DNA of 64,000 nucleotides from CAVQYV01 sp963718295 [NCBI: uncultured Methylomirabilota bacterium] (GTDB lineage Bacteria; Methylomirabilota; Methylomirabilia; CAVQYV01). The notes below the pieces were generated by a model. That model was not told where the DNA came from. It saw only the letters and a list, made by a program, of their open reading frames with translations, and made no database searches. The stretch covers positions 62,001 through 126,000 of the forward strand of contig CAVQYV010000006.1 in assembly GCA_963718295.1 (NCBI GenBank), given 5' to 3'. A program made the translations under genes and the position numbers. Every line of letters starts with the position of its first letter. Within the stretch, counting starts at the first letter, position 1. This document shows, in pieces, positions 54,287 to 63,823 of the stretch.

Positions 54287-56923
54287 TTACTCTAAATAGG
54301 CTATCGCCTTACGGGCCTGGGGGTCGGCCACGATCTGCACCAATTTGCCCGGGGCCGAAGCCGAGACATCGATCAGGTGTAGACAGTCCTTGAATTCGGA
54401 GGCATCGGGCAGAAGATCCGTCAGGACATTGGCCGAGTCCTTGAAGAACCGGCTGTTGAACTCGGCGGCTGCGTCATCCGGGTAGACCGGCAGATAGATG
54501 ATCTGGTTTTCCACCAGATCCTGGAAGAAGTGGGTTCCATAGGATACCTCCGGCACCTGGCCCGCCTCTTCCCTTGCGATTTCCACCAGGACGGAGGCGT
54601 TGTCGATGTCCGCGTAACCCACATTGACCCCCAGGTCGATGTTGTTGCTTCCCCATCGGCCGGGGCCCATCATCAGGACCTTGCCCTCCACGACCCGGGG
54701 ATGGCTATTGATTCGACCCACCACCCGGCCCAGAAGTTTCTTCCTTTCCAGAGACTGAATCGAGTTATACCGCAAGGGATCGATGTATAGGATGTAGCGG
54801 ATACTGCGGACCACTCCCCCGCTGACCATTCTTTTGGACCGGAAGAGGATGTTCTCCGGAGGAAGGTCGGTGGGCAAGGATACGGGGCCGGCGGAGCCGG
54901 GCAGAAAGAGGGGCCGACACTGCAACAGGTTCACCCGCACATCCCCGGCCGAATCCAGGGAGGCGGTGAATTCGATATCCACCGGGTGGCCATAAACCCT
55001 CTCCAATTTGGCGAGGATGGCCCCCAGGATCTTCACCAGGTCCGTTCGGTTGATCAGGTTGTTGAAGGTAAGAACCCAGTTCCAGGCCGATCCCTCCACG
55101 TTTTTGTAGATGGGATCGTAGGGATAGCCATCCTTCATCACCGAGACGAACAGGTAAAGATCCGGATAATCGGCCTGGGTGAGGACCTCGGGCAAGGAAA
55201 GGGTTGTGAGCTGGTTCGCATCCAGGTCGAGGAGATCCATCAAGTGCTGGGAGTATTTCGCCACCTTGGCTCCGATCTCGGGGCGAAGCCGAGGATGGCT
55301 GACGGCAATCATCCGTGGATAATCACCCCCCACCCTCTCCACGGCGCGGGTCCCCAAGCCAAAGACCAGACGGATGATGCCCTTCTGGGGGTCGATTCGG
55401 TCGTTCCAGGCATAGAGATTCCGCGAAAAGGCGACCCCGGCCAAGCTGGGGAAGAAATAGTTCTGATAGGGCATCCCCGACACCCGCTGCACGAGGATGG
55501 CCATCTGCTCGTCACTTTCCCCCAGGCCCCTTCTGCGCCGATAGGACAGGGCATCTGGGTTTAAGGCACTGGAATAGACCAGCTTCACTGCCGACAAGAA
55601 GGCTTGCAGCCGTTCCTCGGGACTCCCCTGATTCGCACAGAATTCACTCCGATACTTGCCCGCGAAGGCATTTCCAAAGCTGTCCTCCAGAAGGCTGCTG
55701 GACCGGACGATGATCGGCGCCTGGCCGAAGTAATCCAGCAGGTTCCGGAACTGCTCCATGATGGGGGCCGGGAATTTTCCCGCCAGGAAGCGCCGCTCCA
55801 CTTCTCCGAATTCCTCGCGGGAGAGGCGTGAACTCTTCGTAAGCTGCAGCCGGAGTCGAAATAGATCGTTGTTCACCAGGAAGGTAAAGAAGACGTCCGA
55901 TCCAATATAGAAGGAGTCGTGATCCTCCAGGATCTGGGGGAAATCGATTCTCCCCGCATCTTTTGCCTTTCCGTCTGGCTCGCCCAGCAAGATGCGCCTC
56001 GCCACCAACATGCCTGCTGCCTTGCCCCCGATCCTTCCCGAGCCCACCAGCCGGTCCCGGACCCGAAAGAGATCCTCCAGGCGGAGATGGCGATCGGCCA
56101 GTCGATTGAATTCGGGATGGGTCCCGATCATCATCCGGCAGAGCTCCTGCTTGAGGGCCGTCAGCTCTGGATTCTCATCCAGCAGGTCTCCCCCCGCATC
56201 GCGATACTGCACAAGTTGCTGATAAACGCTCTCCCAGGGGGCGATGGATCGGGCGGCTCCTTTCAGGGGATATTTCCGCGCCGTGGCGGAGACCGCTGCC
56301 GCATCTCCGCTCTGAAAGACGGGGGCCCAGCTCTTTCCCGAAACAACATGAGGCAGGAACATCTGGGGAGAATAGCGGTCCCAGACCTTCACCGGATGGA
56401 TATACATCTGCCCCTTCGCATGGTACACATCGATCAGGATCTGGGTGGTATCGCGGATCCGGGCCACCGCGCTATTGGCATGCTGACCGCGGGTCAGGGC
56501 GAAGTAGGTTACGGTATCCAGCTCAAATAGGAAGGGGCAGGTGACCTGGAAGAAATTGGCGAGAAGCTCGTCGGTGGCCCATTCCACCACCAGGGCGGAT
56601 AGGTTGTCGAAGATGTAATAGACCTTCTTTCCGCGCTCCTCGATGATCCGGTGAACCTCTCGGCTGAAAAAGTCAAACCCGGGGCTGGGATCCACTTCGA
56701 GGAGGGTGAGGCCGGATCGAGGGGAAAGGATCGGAGGATGGGGGGCAAATCGCAGGTAAACACAGTCATGCCCTTCGGCTATGGCCTTCTCAGCGAAGGG
56801 CTCCGCGAGGTATCGGTAGTCCTCCAGACTGTCAACCTGCCATACCACATTGTCGCCGAGGCGAAGCCCCTGCAACACACCATCCAGTGCCTCGATCCCA
56901 CTATGCACAGCCGCAGATTCCAT
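54287..56923 (-). CDS. Pseudo-KaiC / PPDK-N (PEP-pyruvate-binding) fusion protein
   Basis: 878 residues in three parts. Residues 1-200 resemble KaiC/RadA-type ATPases (SGIEALDGVLQGLRLGDNVV; a Walker-B-like VYYIFDNLSALVVEW) but the P-loop is missing, replaced by WQVDSLEDYR. Residues about 270-690 are a PPDK N-terminal ATP-grasp domain: GGKAAGML, PIIVRSSSLLEDSFGNAFAGKY, LVQRVSG and VNLLQCRPL. Residues about 700-878 form a domain with MMGPGRWGSNNIDLGVNVGYADI and SYGTHFFQDLVENQ. The swivelling His domain and PEP-binding barrel of true PEP synthase or PPDK are absent, so it is not a complete PEP synthase. Its last third is duplicated at 44877-45409. Confidence 0.85.
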   Translation of the reverse strand: MESAAVHSGIEALDGVLQGLRLGDNVVWQVDSLEDYRYLAEPFAEKAIAEGHDCVYLRFAPHPPILSPRSGLTLLEVDPSPGFDFFSREVHRIIEERGKKVYYIFDNLSALVVEWATDELLANFFQVTCPFLFELDTVTYFALTRGQHANSAVARIRDTTQILIDVYHAKGQMYIHPVKVWDRYSPQMFLPHVVSGKSWAPVFQSGDAAAVSATARKYPLKGAARSIAPWESVYQQLVQYRDAGGDLLDENPELTALKQELCRMMIGTHPEFNRLADRHLRLEDLFRVRDRLVGSGRIGGKAAGMLVARRILLGEPDGKAKDAGRIDFPQILEDHDSFYIGSDVFFTFLVNNDLFRLRLQLTKSSRLSREEFGEVERRFLAGKFPAPIMEQFRNLLDYFGQAPIIVRSSSLLEDSFGNAFAGKYRSEFCANQGSPEERLQAFLSAVKLVYSSALNPDALSYRRRRGLGESDEQMAILVQRVSGMPYQNYFFPSLAGVAFSRNLYAWNDRIDPQKGIIRLVFGLGTRAVERVGGDYPRMIAVSHPRLRPEIGAKVAKYSQHLMDLLDLDANQLTTLSLPEVLTQADYPDLYLFVSVMKDGYPYDPIYKNVEGSAWNWVLTFNNLINRTDLVKILGAILAKLERVYGHPVDIEFTASLDSAGDVRVNLLQCRPLFLPGSAGPVSLPTDLPPENILFRSKRMVSGGVVRSIRYILYIDPLRYNSIQSLERKKLLGRVVGRINSHPRVVEGKVLMMGPGRWGSNNIDLGVNVGYADIDNASVLVEIAREEAGQVPEVSYGTHFFQDLVENQIIYLPVYPDDAAAEFNSRFFKDSANVLTDLLPDASEFKDCLHLIDVSASAPGKLVQIVADPQARKAIAYLE
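54313..54845. repeat. 533-bp direct repeat, copy 2
   Basis: This copy lies inside the intact PPDK-like gene and covers the GPGRWG domain. It is collinear with 44877-45409 and in the same orientation. Being within an intact gene, it is probably the parent copy. Confidence 0.92.
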
Positions 56924-56947
56924 CCCCTCGCTCCGGTCCTCTTCTTC

Positions 56948-58501
56948 CTATCGCTTCTCCGGGAATAGCAGTTTCAGAGTCGCCTCCGAGGGTGGCTGGG
57001 TCAACAGGCTCACGCCGAAATAGAGGATGAAGCAGCCGCCCACCAGGATCCACTCCATGGTCCCCATCCCGATGATCTTCTTGTAAAGGACGGCGTAACT
57101 GCCGTATAGCGTCATGGCGGTTCCATATAGGACCGTAACCAGGGCCCCCCATTTGGTCGCACGTCTCCAGTAGTAGGAAATGGCGGTGACAAAGAAGAAT
57201 ATGGCCCCCAGGCCCATCGCCGCCAGGCCCATGAAGATCGCAAGCAGCTCCGGGGGCCTCACCAAGGTCCAGTAGAAGGGCAGGAAGAGGAATAGGGCGA
57301 TCAGGAGGTGGCTCAGATTCAACATGGCCTTGTCGGATGCCTTTGGCCACCAGAGTCTGATCACATCCCGGGTGACATTGGCAGACATGATGAAGACCAT
57401 GCCCGCCAGGGTGGACAATGCCGCCGCAAACAGACCCGTCACATATAGGACCATCAAGGGAGTTCCCCCTATGGCGTGGGCCAGCATGGGTGCGGCCAGA
57501 TCCCCCTTCCAGGGCTCGATTTTCAGGAGTTGTGGCCCATAGATCATCCTGGCGATCAGCCCGTTGCTGGAGCAATCCAACATGATGGGAATTCCCGCAA
57601 TCAACCAGACGGTGAAGACCAACCAGAAATAATCCTTCTTGGACATCTCCTTCATGCCCAGGAACCGACTCACATTGTGGGGGAAGCCCACCGCCATGGT
57701 AAAGAAGATTACCGGGGTTGCCAGGATCCCGACCAGGCTGGAGAACAATTGGGTCGATCCCACTTTGGGGAGATCAGGTCTCATCAGGGCGATCAATTTG
57801 GGGCTCTCTGCCCACAACCGGGAGGAGATCTCGTGGAATCCACCTGCGGAAACTAGTGCCCACACCCCGATCAGCGCGCCGACAAAGCCCAGCATTGCCC
57901 CCTGGAAGGCCATGGACCACTGGGTTCCCGTATATCCCCCCAGCACCATGTACAACCAGGCAACGACAACCGAGAGCAGCAGGCACCAGAGAGGTGGGAG
58001 CCCAGTCACCGCATACCAGACACCCCCGGCCGCCTTGAGCTGGCCCACTGAATACATGAATAGGAAGAAAAGCATGCAGATACCGATCAAAGCCTGAAGC
58101 CCCTTGGACTCGAATCTCCTCCCGATGGTCTCGGGAAGGGTCGCGGCTTTGAGCTTGGAGGAGAATTCCCGGGTCTTGACCGAGGCCAGCCACACGCAGG
58201 GAATGATGCCCAAAATGCTCCAGATTCCGGCAAACCACATCCCTGAGAATCCCACCGAATAGACAACGCCCGTACTTCCACAGAAGGCCCAGCCCGAAAG
58301 GTAGGAGGCTGCCAGGGCCAAGCCGGTGATCACCGGCCCGATGTCCCGATGGCCCACCAAATATTCGTCATAAGTCTTCCATCGCTTCTTGCCCGCCATG
58401 CCCAGGGCCACGGAGATCAACAGCAGGATCCCGATGCCGATCACGGAACCGATCGCCATGGCTGCTGTGGGTTTGGGAACCCCTAAGAATTCAGGATTCA
58501 T
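56948..58501 (-). CDS. Sodium:solute symporter (SSS family, ActP/PutP-like)
   Basis: ATG 58501 gives MNPEFLGVPKPTAAMAIGS, 517 residues, about 13 membrane helices. Features are KTYDEYLVGHRDIGPVITGLALAASYLSGWAFCGSTG, GVVYSVGFSGMWFAGIWSILG, GFPHNVSRFLGMKEMSKKDYFWLV and LFAAALSTLAGMVFIMSANVTRDVI, with the Na2-site Ser/Thr. It resembles acetate/pantothenate-type members more than the symporter at 38769. Its start overlaps the stop of the 39-residue accessory peptide, and the PPDK-like gene starts 24 bases after its stop, so the three form an operon. Confidence 0.93.
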   Translation of the reverse strand: MNPEFLGVPKPTAAMAIGSVIGIGILLLISVALGMAGKKRWKTYDEYLVGHRDIGPVITGLALAASYLSGWAFCGSTGVVYSVGFSGMWFAGIWSILGIIPCVWLASVKTREFSSKLKAATLPETIGRRFESKGLQALIGICMLFFLFMYSVGQLKAAGGVWYAVTGLPPLWCLLLSVVVAWLYMVLGGYTGTQWSMAFQGAMLGFVGALIGVWALVSAGGFHEISSRLWAESPKLIALMRPDLPKVGSTQLFSSLVGILATPVIFFTMAVGFPHNVSRFLGMKEMSKKDYFWLVFTVWLIAGIPIMLDCSSNGLIARMIYGPQLLKIEPWKGDLAAPMLAHAIGGTPLMVLYVTGLFAAALSTLAGMVFIMSANVTRDVIRLWWPKASDKAMLNLSHLLIALFLFLPFYWTLVRPPELLAIFMGLAAMGLGAIFFFVTAISYYWRRATKWGALVTVLYGTAMTLYGSYAVLYKKIIGMGTMEWILVGGCFILYFGVSLLTQPPSEATLKLLFPEKR

Positions 58502-58617
58502 TCCCTCCACCTCCTCGTGATCAGCCAGGTTCCGATGATCGTCATCAGAAAGGTCGCGATGATCAAGGTCCACCAGACATACCAGGGAAACATCAGTACC
58601 GACGAATCAGGTTGCAC
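58498..58617 (-). CDS. Symporter small accessory membrane peptide (39 residues)
   Basis: A GTG start at 58617, with AAAGGGG upstream, gives 39 residues; an ATG 24 bases further in is an alternative. The core is MFPWYVWWTLIIATFLMTII followed by GTWLITRRWRE, one helix with a basic end. The stop overlaps the symporter ATG by 4 bases (ATGA). Similar 30-45-residue single-helix peptides are encoded directly before SSS symporters in many bacteria, probably as stabilising subunits. It is below most gene-finder cut-offs. Confidence 0.75.
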   Translation of the reverse strand: MQPDSSVLMFPWYVWWTLIIATFLMTIIGTWLITRRWRE

Positions 58618-58668
58618 AGGTCACGCCCCTTTCTTGAGATCTATTCTGATAATTGTGTCAGACTCACA

Positions 58669-58707
58669 GAAAAACCCCATTCCTCATGCTTGCAAAGAAA
58701 TGGGGTT
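58669..58707 (-). terminator. Intrinsic terminator after the exported cupin gene
   Basis: AACCCCATT (58673-58681) pairs with AATGGGGTT (58699-58707), a 9-bp stem. On the minus strand it is followed by five T's (58670-58674, partly in the stem). It lies 66 bases past the cupin stop and before the symporter operon. Confidence 0.7.
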
Positions 58708-58772
58708 CTTGTGTAGTCATCTTGAACTCATATAGCCATCCTATTCAAGGCGTGGGGATACAGATCTGACCC

Positions 58773-59252
58773 TTACCTGGGAATGATGACCCCATAAGTT
58801 CCCTGGTCTTTGGTCTTCTGGATGTAGTCTTCCCGCACCGGGGAGAAGATATCGACGGCCGAGCAGGGGACATCATACAAATAGCCTCCGTGGGGGATAT
58901 TGGAGGGTAGTTTGATCACATCCCCTTTCTTGACCCGATAAAGCTTCCCGTCAATCATCTCATCCATATAGCCGTCCACCACGATCATGATCTGTTCGGC
59001 CTCGTGGGTGTGCCTGGGAAAGACCGACCAGGGAGACATGGTGATGAAACTGACCTGGATTCGTTCTCCCCAGATGAGGTGGGTATTCGCCCCGGGGACG
59101 AGTTCGGTCCAGGGGATCGAATCCTTGCAGACCACATAACCGCCCCGTTCCTCCGCCGTAGCATAGGGCTCTTTGGCTTGGGCAACAGAAACTACAAGCA
59201 TCGCACCGAACAGAGCCAAGAACATCAGAACGATCAGGGTTCCTCTCTTCAT
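58773..59252 (-). CDS. Exported cupin-domain protein
   Basis: GAGGAGGAG precedes the ATG. The 159-residue protein has a signal peptide (GTLIVLMFLALFGAMLVVSVAQA) and one cupin barrel: PWSVFPRHTHEAEQIMIVVDG with the His-x-His-...-Glu metal motif, and KKGDVIKLPSNIPHGGYLYDVP with the last His. The tail IFSPVREDYIQKTKDQGTYGVIIP is shared with the stump at 59268-59330 and partly with the cupin at 24550. It acts in the periplasm. The ligand is unknown. Confidence 0.9.
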   Translation of the reverse strand: MKRGTLIVLMFLALFGAMLVVSVAQAKEPYATAEERGGYVVCKDSIPWTELVPGANTHLIWGERIQVSFITMSPWSVFPRHTHEAEQIMIVVDGYMDEMIDGKLYRVKKGDVIKLPSNIPHGGYLYDVPCSAVDIFSPVREDYIQKTKDQGTYGVIIPR

Positions 59253-59267
59253 TTTTACTCCTCCTCT

Positions 59268-59330
59268 TTACTGGGGGATGACCACCCCATAGGTTCCTTG
59301 CTCCTTCGCCTTTTCCAGGTAGTCAGGACG
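59268..59330 (-). pseudogene. Remnant of a second exported cupin (last 20 codons)
   Basis: On the minus strand RPDYLEKAKEQGTYGVVIPQ and a TAA stop remain. This matches the end of the adjacent cupin (REDYIQKTKDQGTYGVIIPR) at most positions, with conservative changes. The ribosome site of the intact cupin begins 7 bases after this stop, so two cupin genes once lay in tandem. Everything before the last 20 codons has been lost. Sequence upstream (59331-59419) shows no trace. Confidence 0.75.
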
Positions 59331-59419
59331 CAAAAGGCAAAAGGAAGAATTCACTGGCGGAAAATCTCGAATTCGGCTACCATGCGTGACACGTCACCTG
59401 GTGTGGGAGAAAACGGAAA

Positions 59420-59959
59420 ATGGAATCGTCGCCCAGAAAAGATCACCAGCAAGAATGGTTTGAACAGATCGAAAGGGTGTATCGGCTCTCCGAGCACGCA
59501 GTTATGGACTGCGCTGGCTCTTGCGATGGCGCCTGTGAGACCTATAAGCCGGAGACCGTCCTCTTTCTCCCCTATGAATTGGAATATATCCTCGACCAAG
59601 CGGGACTGAATGAGGATCCGTTTCAGACGATTGGGCTGCCTTCAGGCCGCTATGGGATGTTGGATTACCATCAACACTGCCCATTTCTCATATACAAGGG
59701 CTGCGGCATCCGACCTTATCGGCCCTTCGACTGCCGAAGCTTCCCCATCTATCCCCGGTTTCCCGACTCTCCTCACGACCCTCTGGAATTCTACCTTGCC
59801 TCCTATTGTCCCCTCAAGGACCGGCTCGGCTCTGCCTACACCGACTGTATCGTCGAATCCTGGCGGATCCTCCTGCCCCATCTGCCCTCAGACTGGAAGG
59901 CCCACTATAATTCGCTCTGCCATTATCAGGAGAGGTTTCCTGGCCTCCCAATAGCCTGA
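59420..59959 (+). CDS. YkgJ-type cysteine-cluster protein
   Basis: The 179-residue protein has CAGSCDGAC near residue 31, then HCPFLIYKGCGIRPYRPFDCRSFPIYP and a later YCPLKD. The CxxxCxxxC...C...CxxR/C spacing with RPxxCRxFP matches the YkgJ (UPF0153) family, predicted to bind an Fe-S cluster or zinc. Function unknown. It is the only plus-strand gene in this stretch, between the cupin stump and yajC. Confidence 0.85.
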   Translation: MESSPRKDHQQEWFEQIERVYRLSEHAVMDCAGSCDGACETYKPETVLFLPYELEYILDQAGLNEDPFQTIGLPSGRYGMLDYHQHCPFLIYKGCGIRPYRPFDCRSFPIYPRFPDSPHDPLEFYLASYCPLKDRLGSAYTDCIVESWRILLPHLPSDWKAHYNSLCHYQERFPGLPIA

Positions 59960-59971
59960 TTGCACACTGCC

Positions 59972-60301
59972 TTACCCCTTGGGCTCAGGTGCCCCGATCT
60001 TGGCAGCGATCGCACTGCGGGAGACATCGATCAAGACGTTTTCCGCGATCTTCAGCTTGACCACGGACTCGGTGAGGCCCTCGATCGTGCCGTACATGCC
60101 GCCGGCAGTGACGATCTGATCCCCCCTCTTCAGCTCAGAAAGCATCTGCTGATGGTGTTTCTGCTTCTTTCTTTGGGGGTGAATGAGCAGAAAATAGAAA
60201 ACGGCGAACATCAGGATCAGGGGAAGAAAGGCCCCTAATCCTCCCATCCCTCCACTGCCACCTCCAGAGGGCATTGTGCCCATCGCATAGGCAAGGTTCA
60301 T
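59972..60301 (-). CDS. yajC: Preprotein translocase accessory subunit YajC
   Basis: The 109-residue protein has a Gly-rich start (GGGSGGMGGLGA), one helix (FLPLILMFAVFYFLLIHPQRKKQ) and the cytosolic domain KRGDQIVTAGGMYGTIEGLTESVVKLKIAENVLIDVSRSAI. It joins SecDF at the inner membrane. AAAGGAG lies before the ATG. The order spoIID-queA-tgt-yajC is read from the minus strand; secD and secF would be expected next but are not in the window, where a plus-strand ykgJ gene follows instead. Confidence 0.96.
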   Translation of the reverse strand: MNLAYAMGTMPSGGGSGGMGGLGAFLPLILMFAVFYFLLIHPQRKKQKHHQQMLSELKRGDQIVTAGGMYGTIEGLTESVVKLKIAENVLIDVSRSAIAAKIGAPEPKG

Positions 60302-60410
60302 AATGGCTCTCCTTTCTTCTATCTTTTTCGATATCTTTTCCGGATTTGTCCCAACTTAGCACAAGGCCTCGCCCTTTCCAACTCCTATTTCCAATTTCCA
60401 AGGACCGATT

Positions 60411-61574
<1,164 letters not shown>

Positions 61575-61589
61575 CTATGCCGCATGCCT

Positions 61590-62654
61590 TCACGAGATCA
61601 GCATGGCATCGCCGTAACTATAGAACCGATAGCACTGGGCGATCGCCTCCTGATAGGCCTTCCTGCAGAGCTTTGTACCGGCAAAGGCAAAGACCAACAT
61701 GAGGAGAGTAGAGCGCGGCAGGTGAAAGTTGGTCAGCAGGGCATCCACCACCTTGAACCGATAACCGGGATAGATGAAGAGGGAGGTGACTCCTGCACCA
61801 GGTTGGACCGCTCCGTTCCCTCCTTCTGCACTCGCAGCGGATTCCAGGGCCCGGACGCAGGTAGTGCCCACTGAGATGATCCGATTTCCTCGTCTTCGGC
61901 AGGCATCGATCTCTTCCGCTGTGGATTGAGGGATCAGGTATTCCTCTGCCTCCATGGAGTGGGCAGCAATCTGCTCGCTCCTCACCGGCTGGAATGTGCC
62001 GGGGCCTACCCAGAGGGTCAGGTGGGCAATGCGCACCCCCTGGGATCGAAGCATCCCCAGCATCTCCGCAGTGAAATGAAGTCCAGCCGTAGGCGCAGCC
62101 ACAGCCCCTTCGTGCACGGCGAATACGGTCTGATAGCGCTCCGCATCCAGCTGCCTCAGGCTTGGGTCCGTGTCGCCGGTAGAGTTCCTCTTGATGTAGG
62201 GAGGCAAAGGCATCTCTCCCCATTCTCTCAATACTTCGGTGAGGTCGCCGTTGAGATCGAATTGGAGCAGGCGCCTGGACCTCTCCCCCTCGTCCAGGAG
62301 GCTCGCCCGTAGTCTGCCCCCGGCAAGGACCAGGGATTGGCCTCTCTTCAGCTTGCTTCCCGGCTTGAGGAGGACATCCCAGGTGCCGTGCTCCTTTTCT
62401 CTGATGAGGAGCACCTCCACCTTTCCCCCCGAATCTGACCGAATTCCCCTCAACCGACAGGGCAGTACCTTGGCGTCGTTCAGGATCAGGAGATCTCCCG
62501 GATGCAAAAGATGGATCAAATCCGAGAAGATACCATGCTCTATCTTTCGTCTGTCTCGATGGAGCACCATCAGACGCGAGGCATCCCGTCGGGGGAGAGG
62601 AACCTGGGCAATGAGCTCCCTGGGCAATTCGTAGTCGAACTCCTCCAGCCTCAA
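61590..62654 (-). CDS. queA: S-adenosylmethionine:tRNA ribosyltransferase-isomerase
   Basis: The start is TTG at 62654 (MRLEEFDYELPRELIAQVPLPRRDASRL), overlapping the spoIID stop in TTGA, with GAGGAG upstream; an upstream reading in the same frame overlaps spoIID entirely and is not real. The 354 residues include NDAKVLPCRL, YQTVFAVHEGAVAAPTAGLHFT and VVDALLTNFHLPRSTLLMLV. QueA adds the cyclopentene-diol ring to preQ1-tRNA to make epoxyqueuosine. The tgt gene comes next, as in most bacteria. Confidence 0.96.
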   Translation of the reverse strand: MRLEEFDYELPRELIAQVPLPRRDASRLMVLHRDRRKIEHGIFSDLIHLLHPGDLLILNDAKVLPCRLRGIRSDSGGKVEVLLIREKEHGTWDVLLKPGSKLKRGQSLVLAGGRLRASLLDEGERSRRLLQFDLNGDLTEVLREWGEMPLPPYIKRNSTGDTDPSLRQLDAERYQTVFAVHEGAVAAPTAGLHFTAEMLGMLRSQGVRIAHLTLWVGPGTFQPVRSEQIAAHSMEAEEYLIPQSTAEEIDACRRRGNRIISVGTTCVRALESAASAEGGNGAVQPGAGVTSLFIYPGYRFKVVDALLTNFHLPRSTLLMLVFAFAGTKLCRKAYQEAIAQCYRFYSYGDAMLIS

Positions 62655-63817
62655 TCCTGAATCTCCTCGATCTCCTCGATCCGGGAAAGGTGAGTGCCGG
62701 GATAGTAGTATTCCAGGATCTCCTCGTAGGTGAAGGCTCGATCCGCCATCCCTTTTGCACCCCATTGGCAGAGGCCCACCCCGTGGCCCCATCCTTTCCC
62801 CTGAAAGGCAAAGCCGCCGTTTTCTCTCTTCAGCGTGAAGTTGGTGCTGCGAATCAGATCGTATCCGAGGCACTGGCGGAATCGCTTTCCCTCCATGGCC
62901 GTCCTGCCCAGGGTGTGTTGAATCTCCAGGGAGAGGATGCGATGAGTCTTGCTCCGCTGCAGGGGAACGATGGCCTCCACCTCTCCGATCTGATATCCCC
63001 ATCGGGCCAGGGCGCGGCGGATCTCCTCCCCCCTGAGACTGGCCTGCCAGAGGTATACGGAATAATAGGGACAATAGCTGCAAGGGACCCCCCGGAGCGC
63101 GCTGTGATTGAAAGACCATAGATCAGCGGCATCCTCCGTATGTCCCCCGCAAGCGGCATGATAGAAGGTGGGAATCGCCTTGCCGTTTTGGGTCAACACC
63201 TCATCCTCCGTGGCCCGCACGGCCAGATCCGAGCGCAGATCCTCTCCATCCGCCCCCCCGTACATCTGGGAGTCGGTGGTGGATTTCAGATGAAATATCT
63301 GCTGGGGGTTATCCAGGACTTGCCGGAGGGCGAAGGTACGGGCCACCACCGCCTGGGTCTTCAAGGCTTCCATGGACCATTTGGTGGAGATCTCTTGCTT
63401 GATGACTCCCCTCAGATAATCCTCCAGATTCAGGACGTTGACGGCCTGGAGGCCCTTGCCCCTCTCTTTATGGATTTCGAGCTTCCCCCGGTAGGTGTGG
63501 TCATTCACCTGGACAAAAAAGCTGGGTAGCGTCTCGACCCTGAGGCTATTGCCATAATACTCCTCATCGCCCATTTTCCAGCCTCCGGACCTGGACGAGA
63601 TGAGGACCCTTTCGTAGGGCAGGTATTGGCCGAGAACTCCAGCGCCGTTGCTCCCTACGAGCTCAAAGGGTCCGCTGCTGGAAATGGTCAGCTGAGAGGC
63701 CGACTCCAAAACCAGGACCCGTACCTCCACGGCCTCCACACAATGGCAGCATAACAAAATCAGGGCCAGCACGCACGAAATGAACGAAACGGCTGATGCG
63801 AGGCGGCAGAGGGGCAT
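62651..63817 (-). CDS. SpoIID/LytB-domain protein (peptidoglycan lytic enzyme family)
   Basis: The 388-residue protein has a signal peptide (ASAVSFISCVLALILLCCHCVEA). The SpoIID domain has LEDYLRGVIKQEISTKWSMEALKTQAVVARTFAL (catalytic Glu region) and YHAACGGHTEDAADLWSF. A conserved CSYCPYYS follows, then GKGWGHGVGLCQWGAKGMADRAFTYEEILEYYYPGT near the C-terminus. In non-sporulating bacteria these proteins cut denuded glycan strands in the cell wall. It overlaps queA and starts 6 bases after the DUF2905 gene stop. Confidence 0.93.
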   Translation of the reverse strand: MPLCRLASAVSFISCVLALILLCCHCVEAVEVRVLVLESASQLTISSSGPFELVGSNGAGVLGQYLPYERVLISSRSGGWKMGDEEYYGNSLRVETLPSFFVQVNDHTYRGKLEIHKERGKGLQAVNVLNLEDYLRGVIKQEISTKWSMEALKTQAVVARTFALRQVLDNPQQIFHLKSTTDSQMYGGADGEDLRSDLAVRATEDEVLTQNGKAIPTFYHAACGGHTEDAADLWSFNHSALRGVPCSYCPYYSVYLWQASLRGEEIRRALARWGYQIGEVEAIVPLQRSKTHRILSLEIQHTLGRTAMEGKRFRQCLGYDLIRSTNFTLKRENGGFAFQGKGWGHGVGLCQWGAKGMADRAFTYEEILEYYYPGTHLSRIEEIEEIQD

Positions 63818-63823
63818 CCGGGA

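Noticed and set aside
54287-56923. PEP synthase (ppsA) as the name of the PPDK-like gene
   Set aside because: The swivelling His domain and the PEP-binding barrel are missing and a KaiC-like domain sits at the N-terminus.
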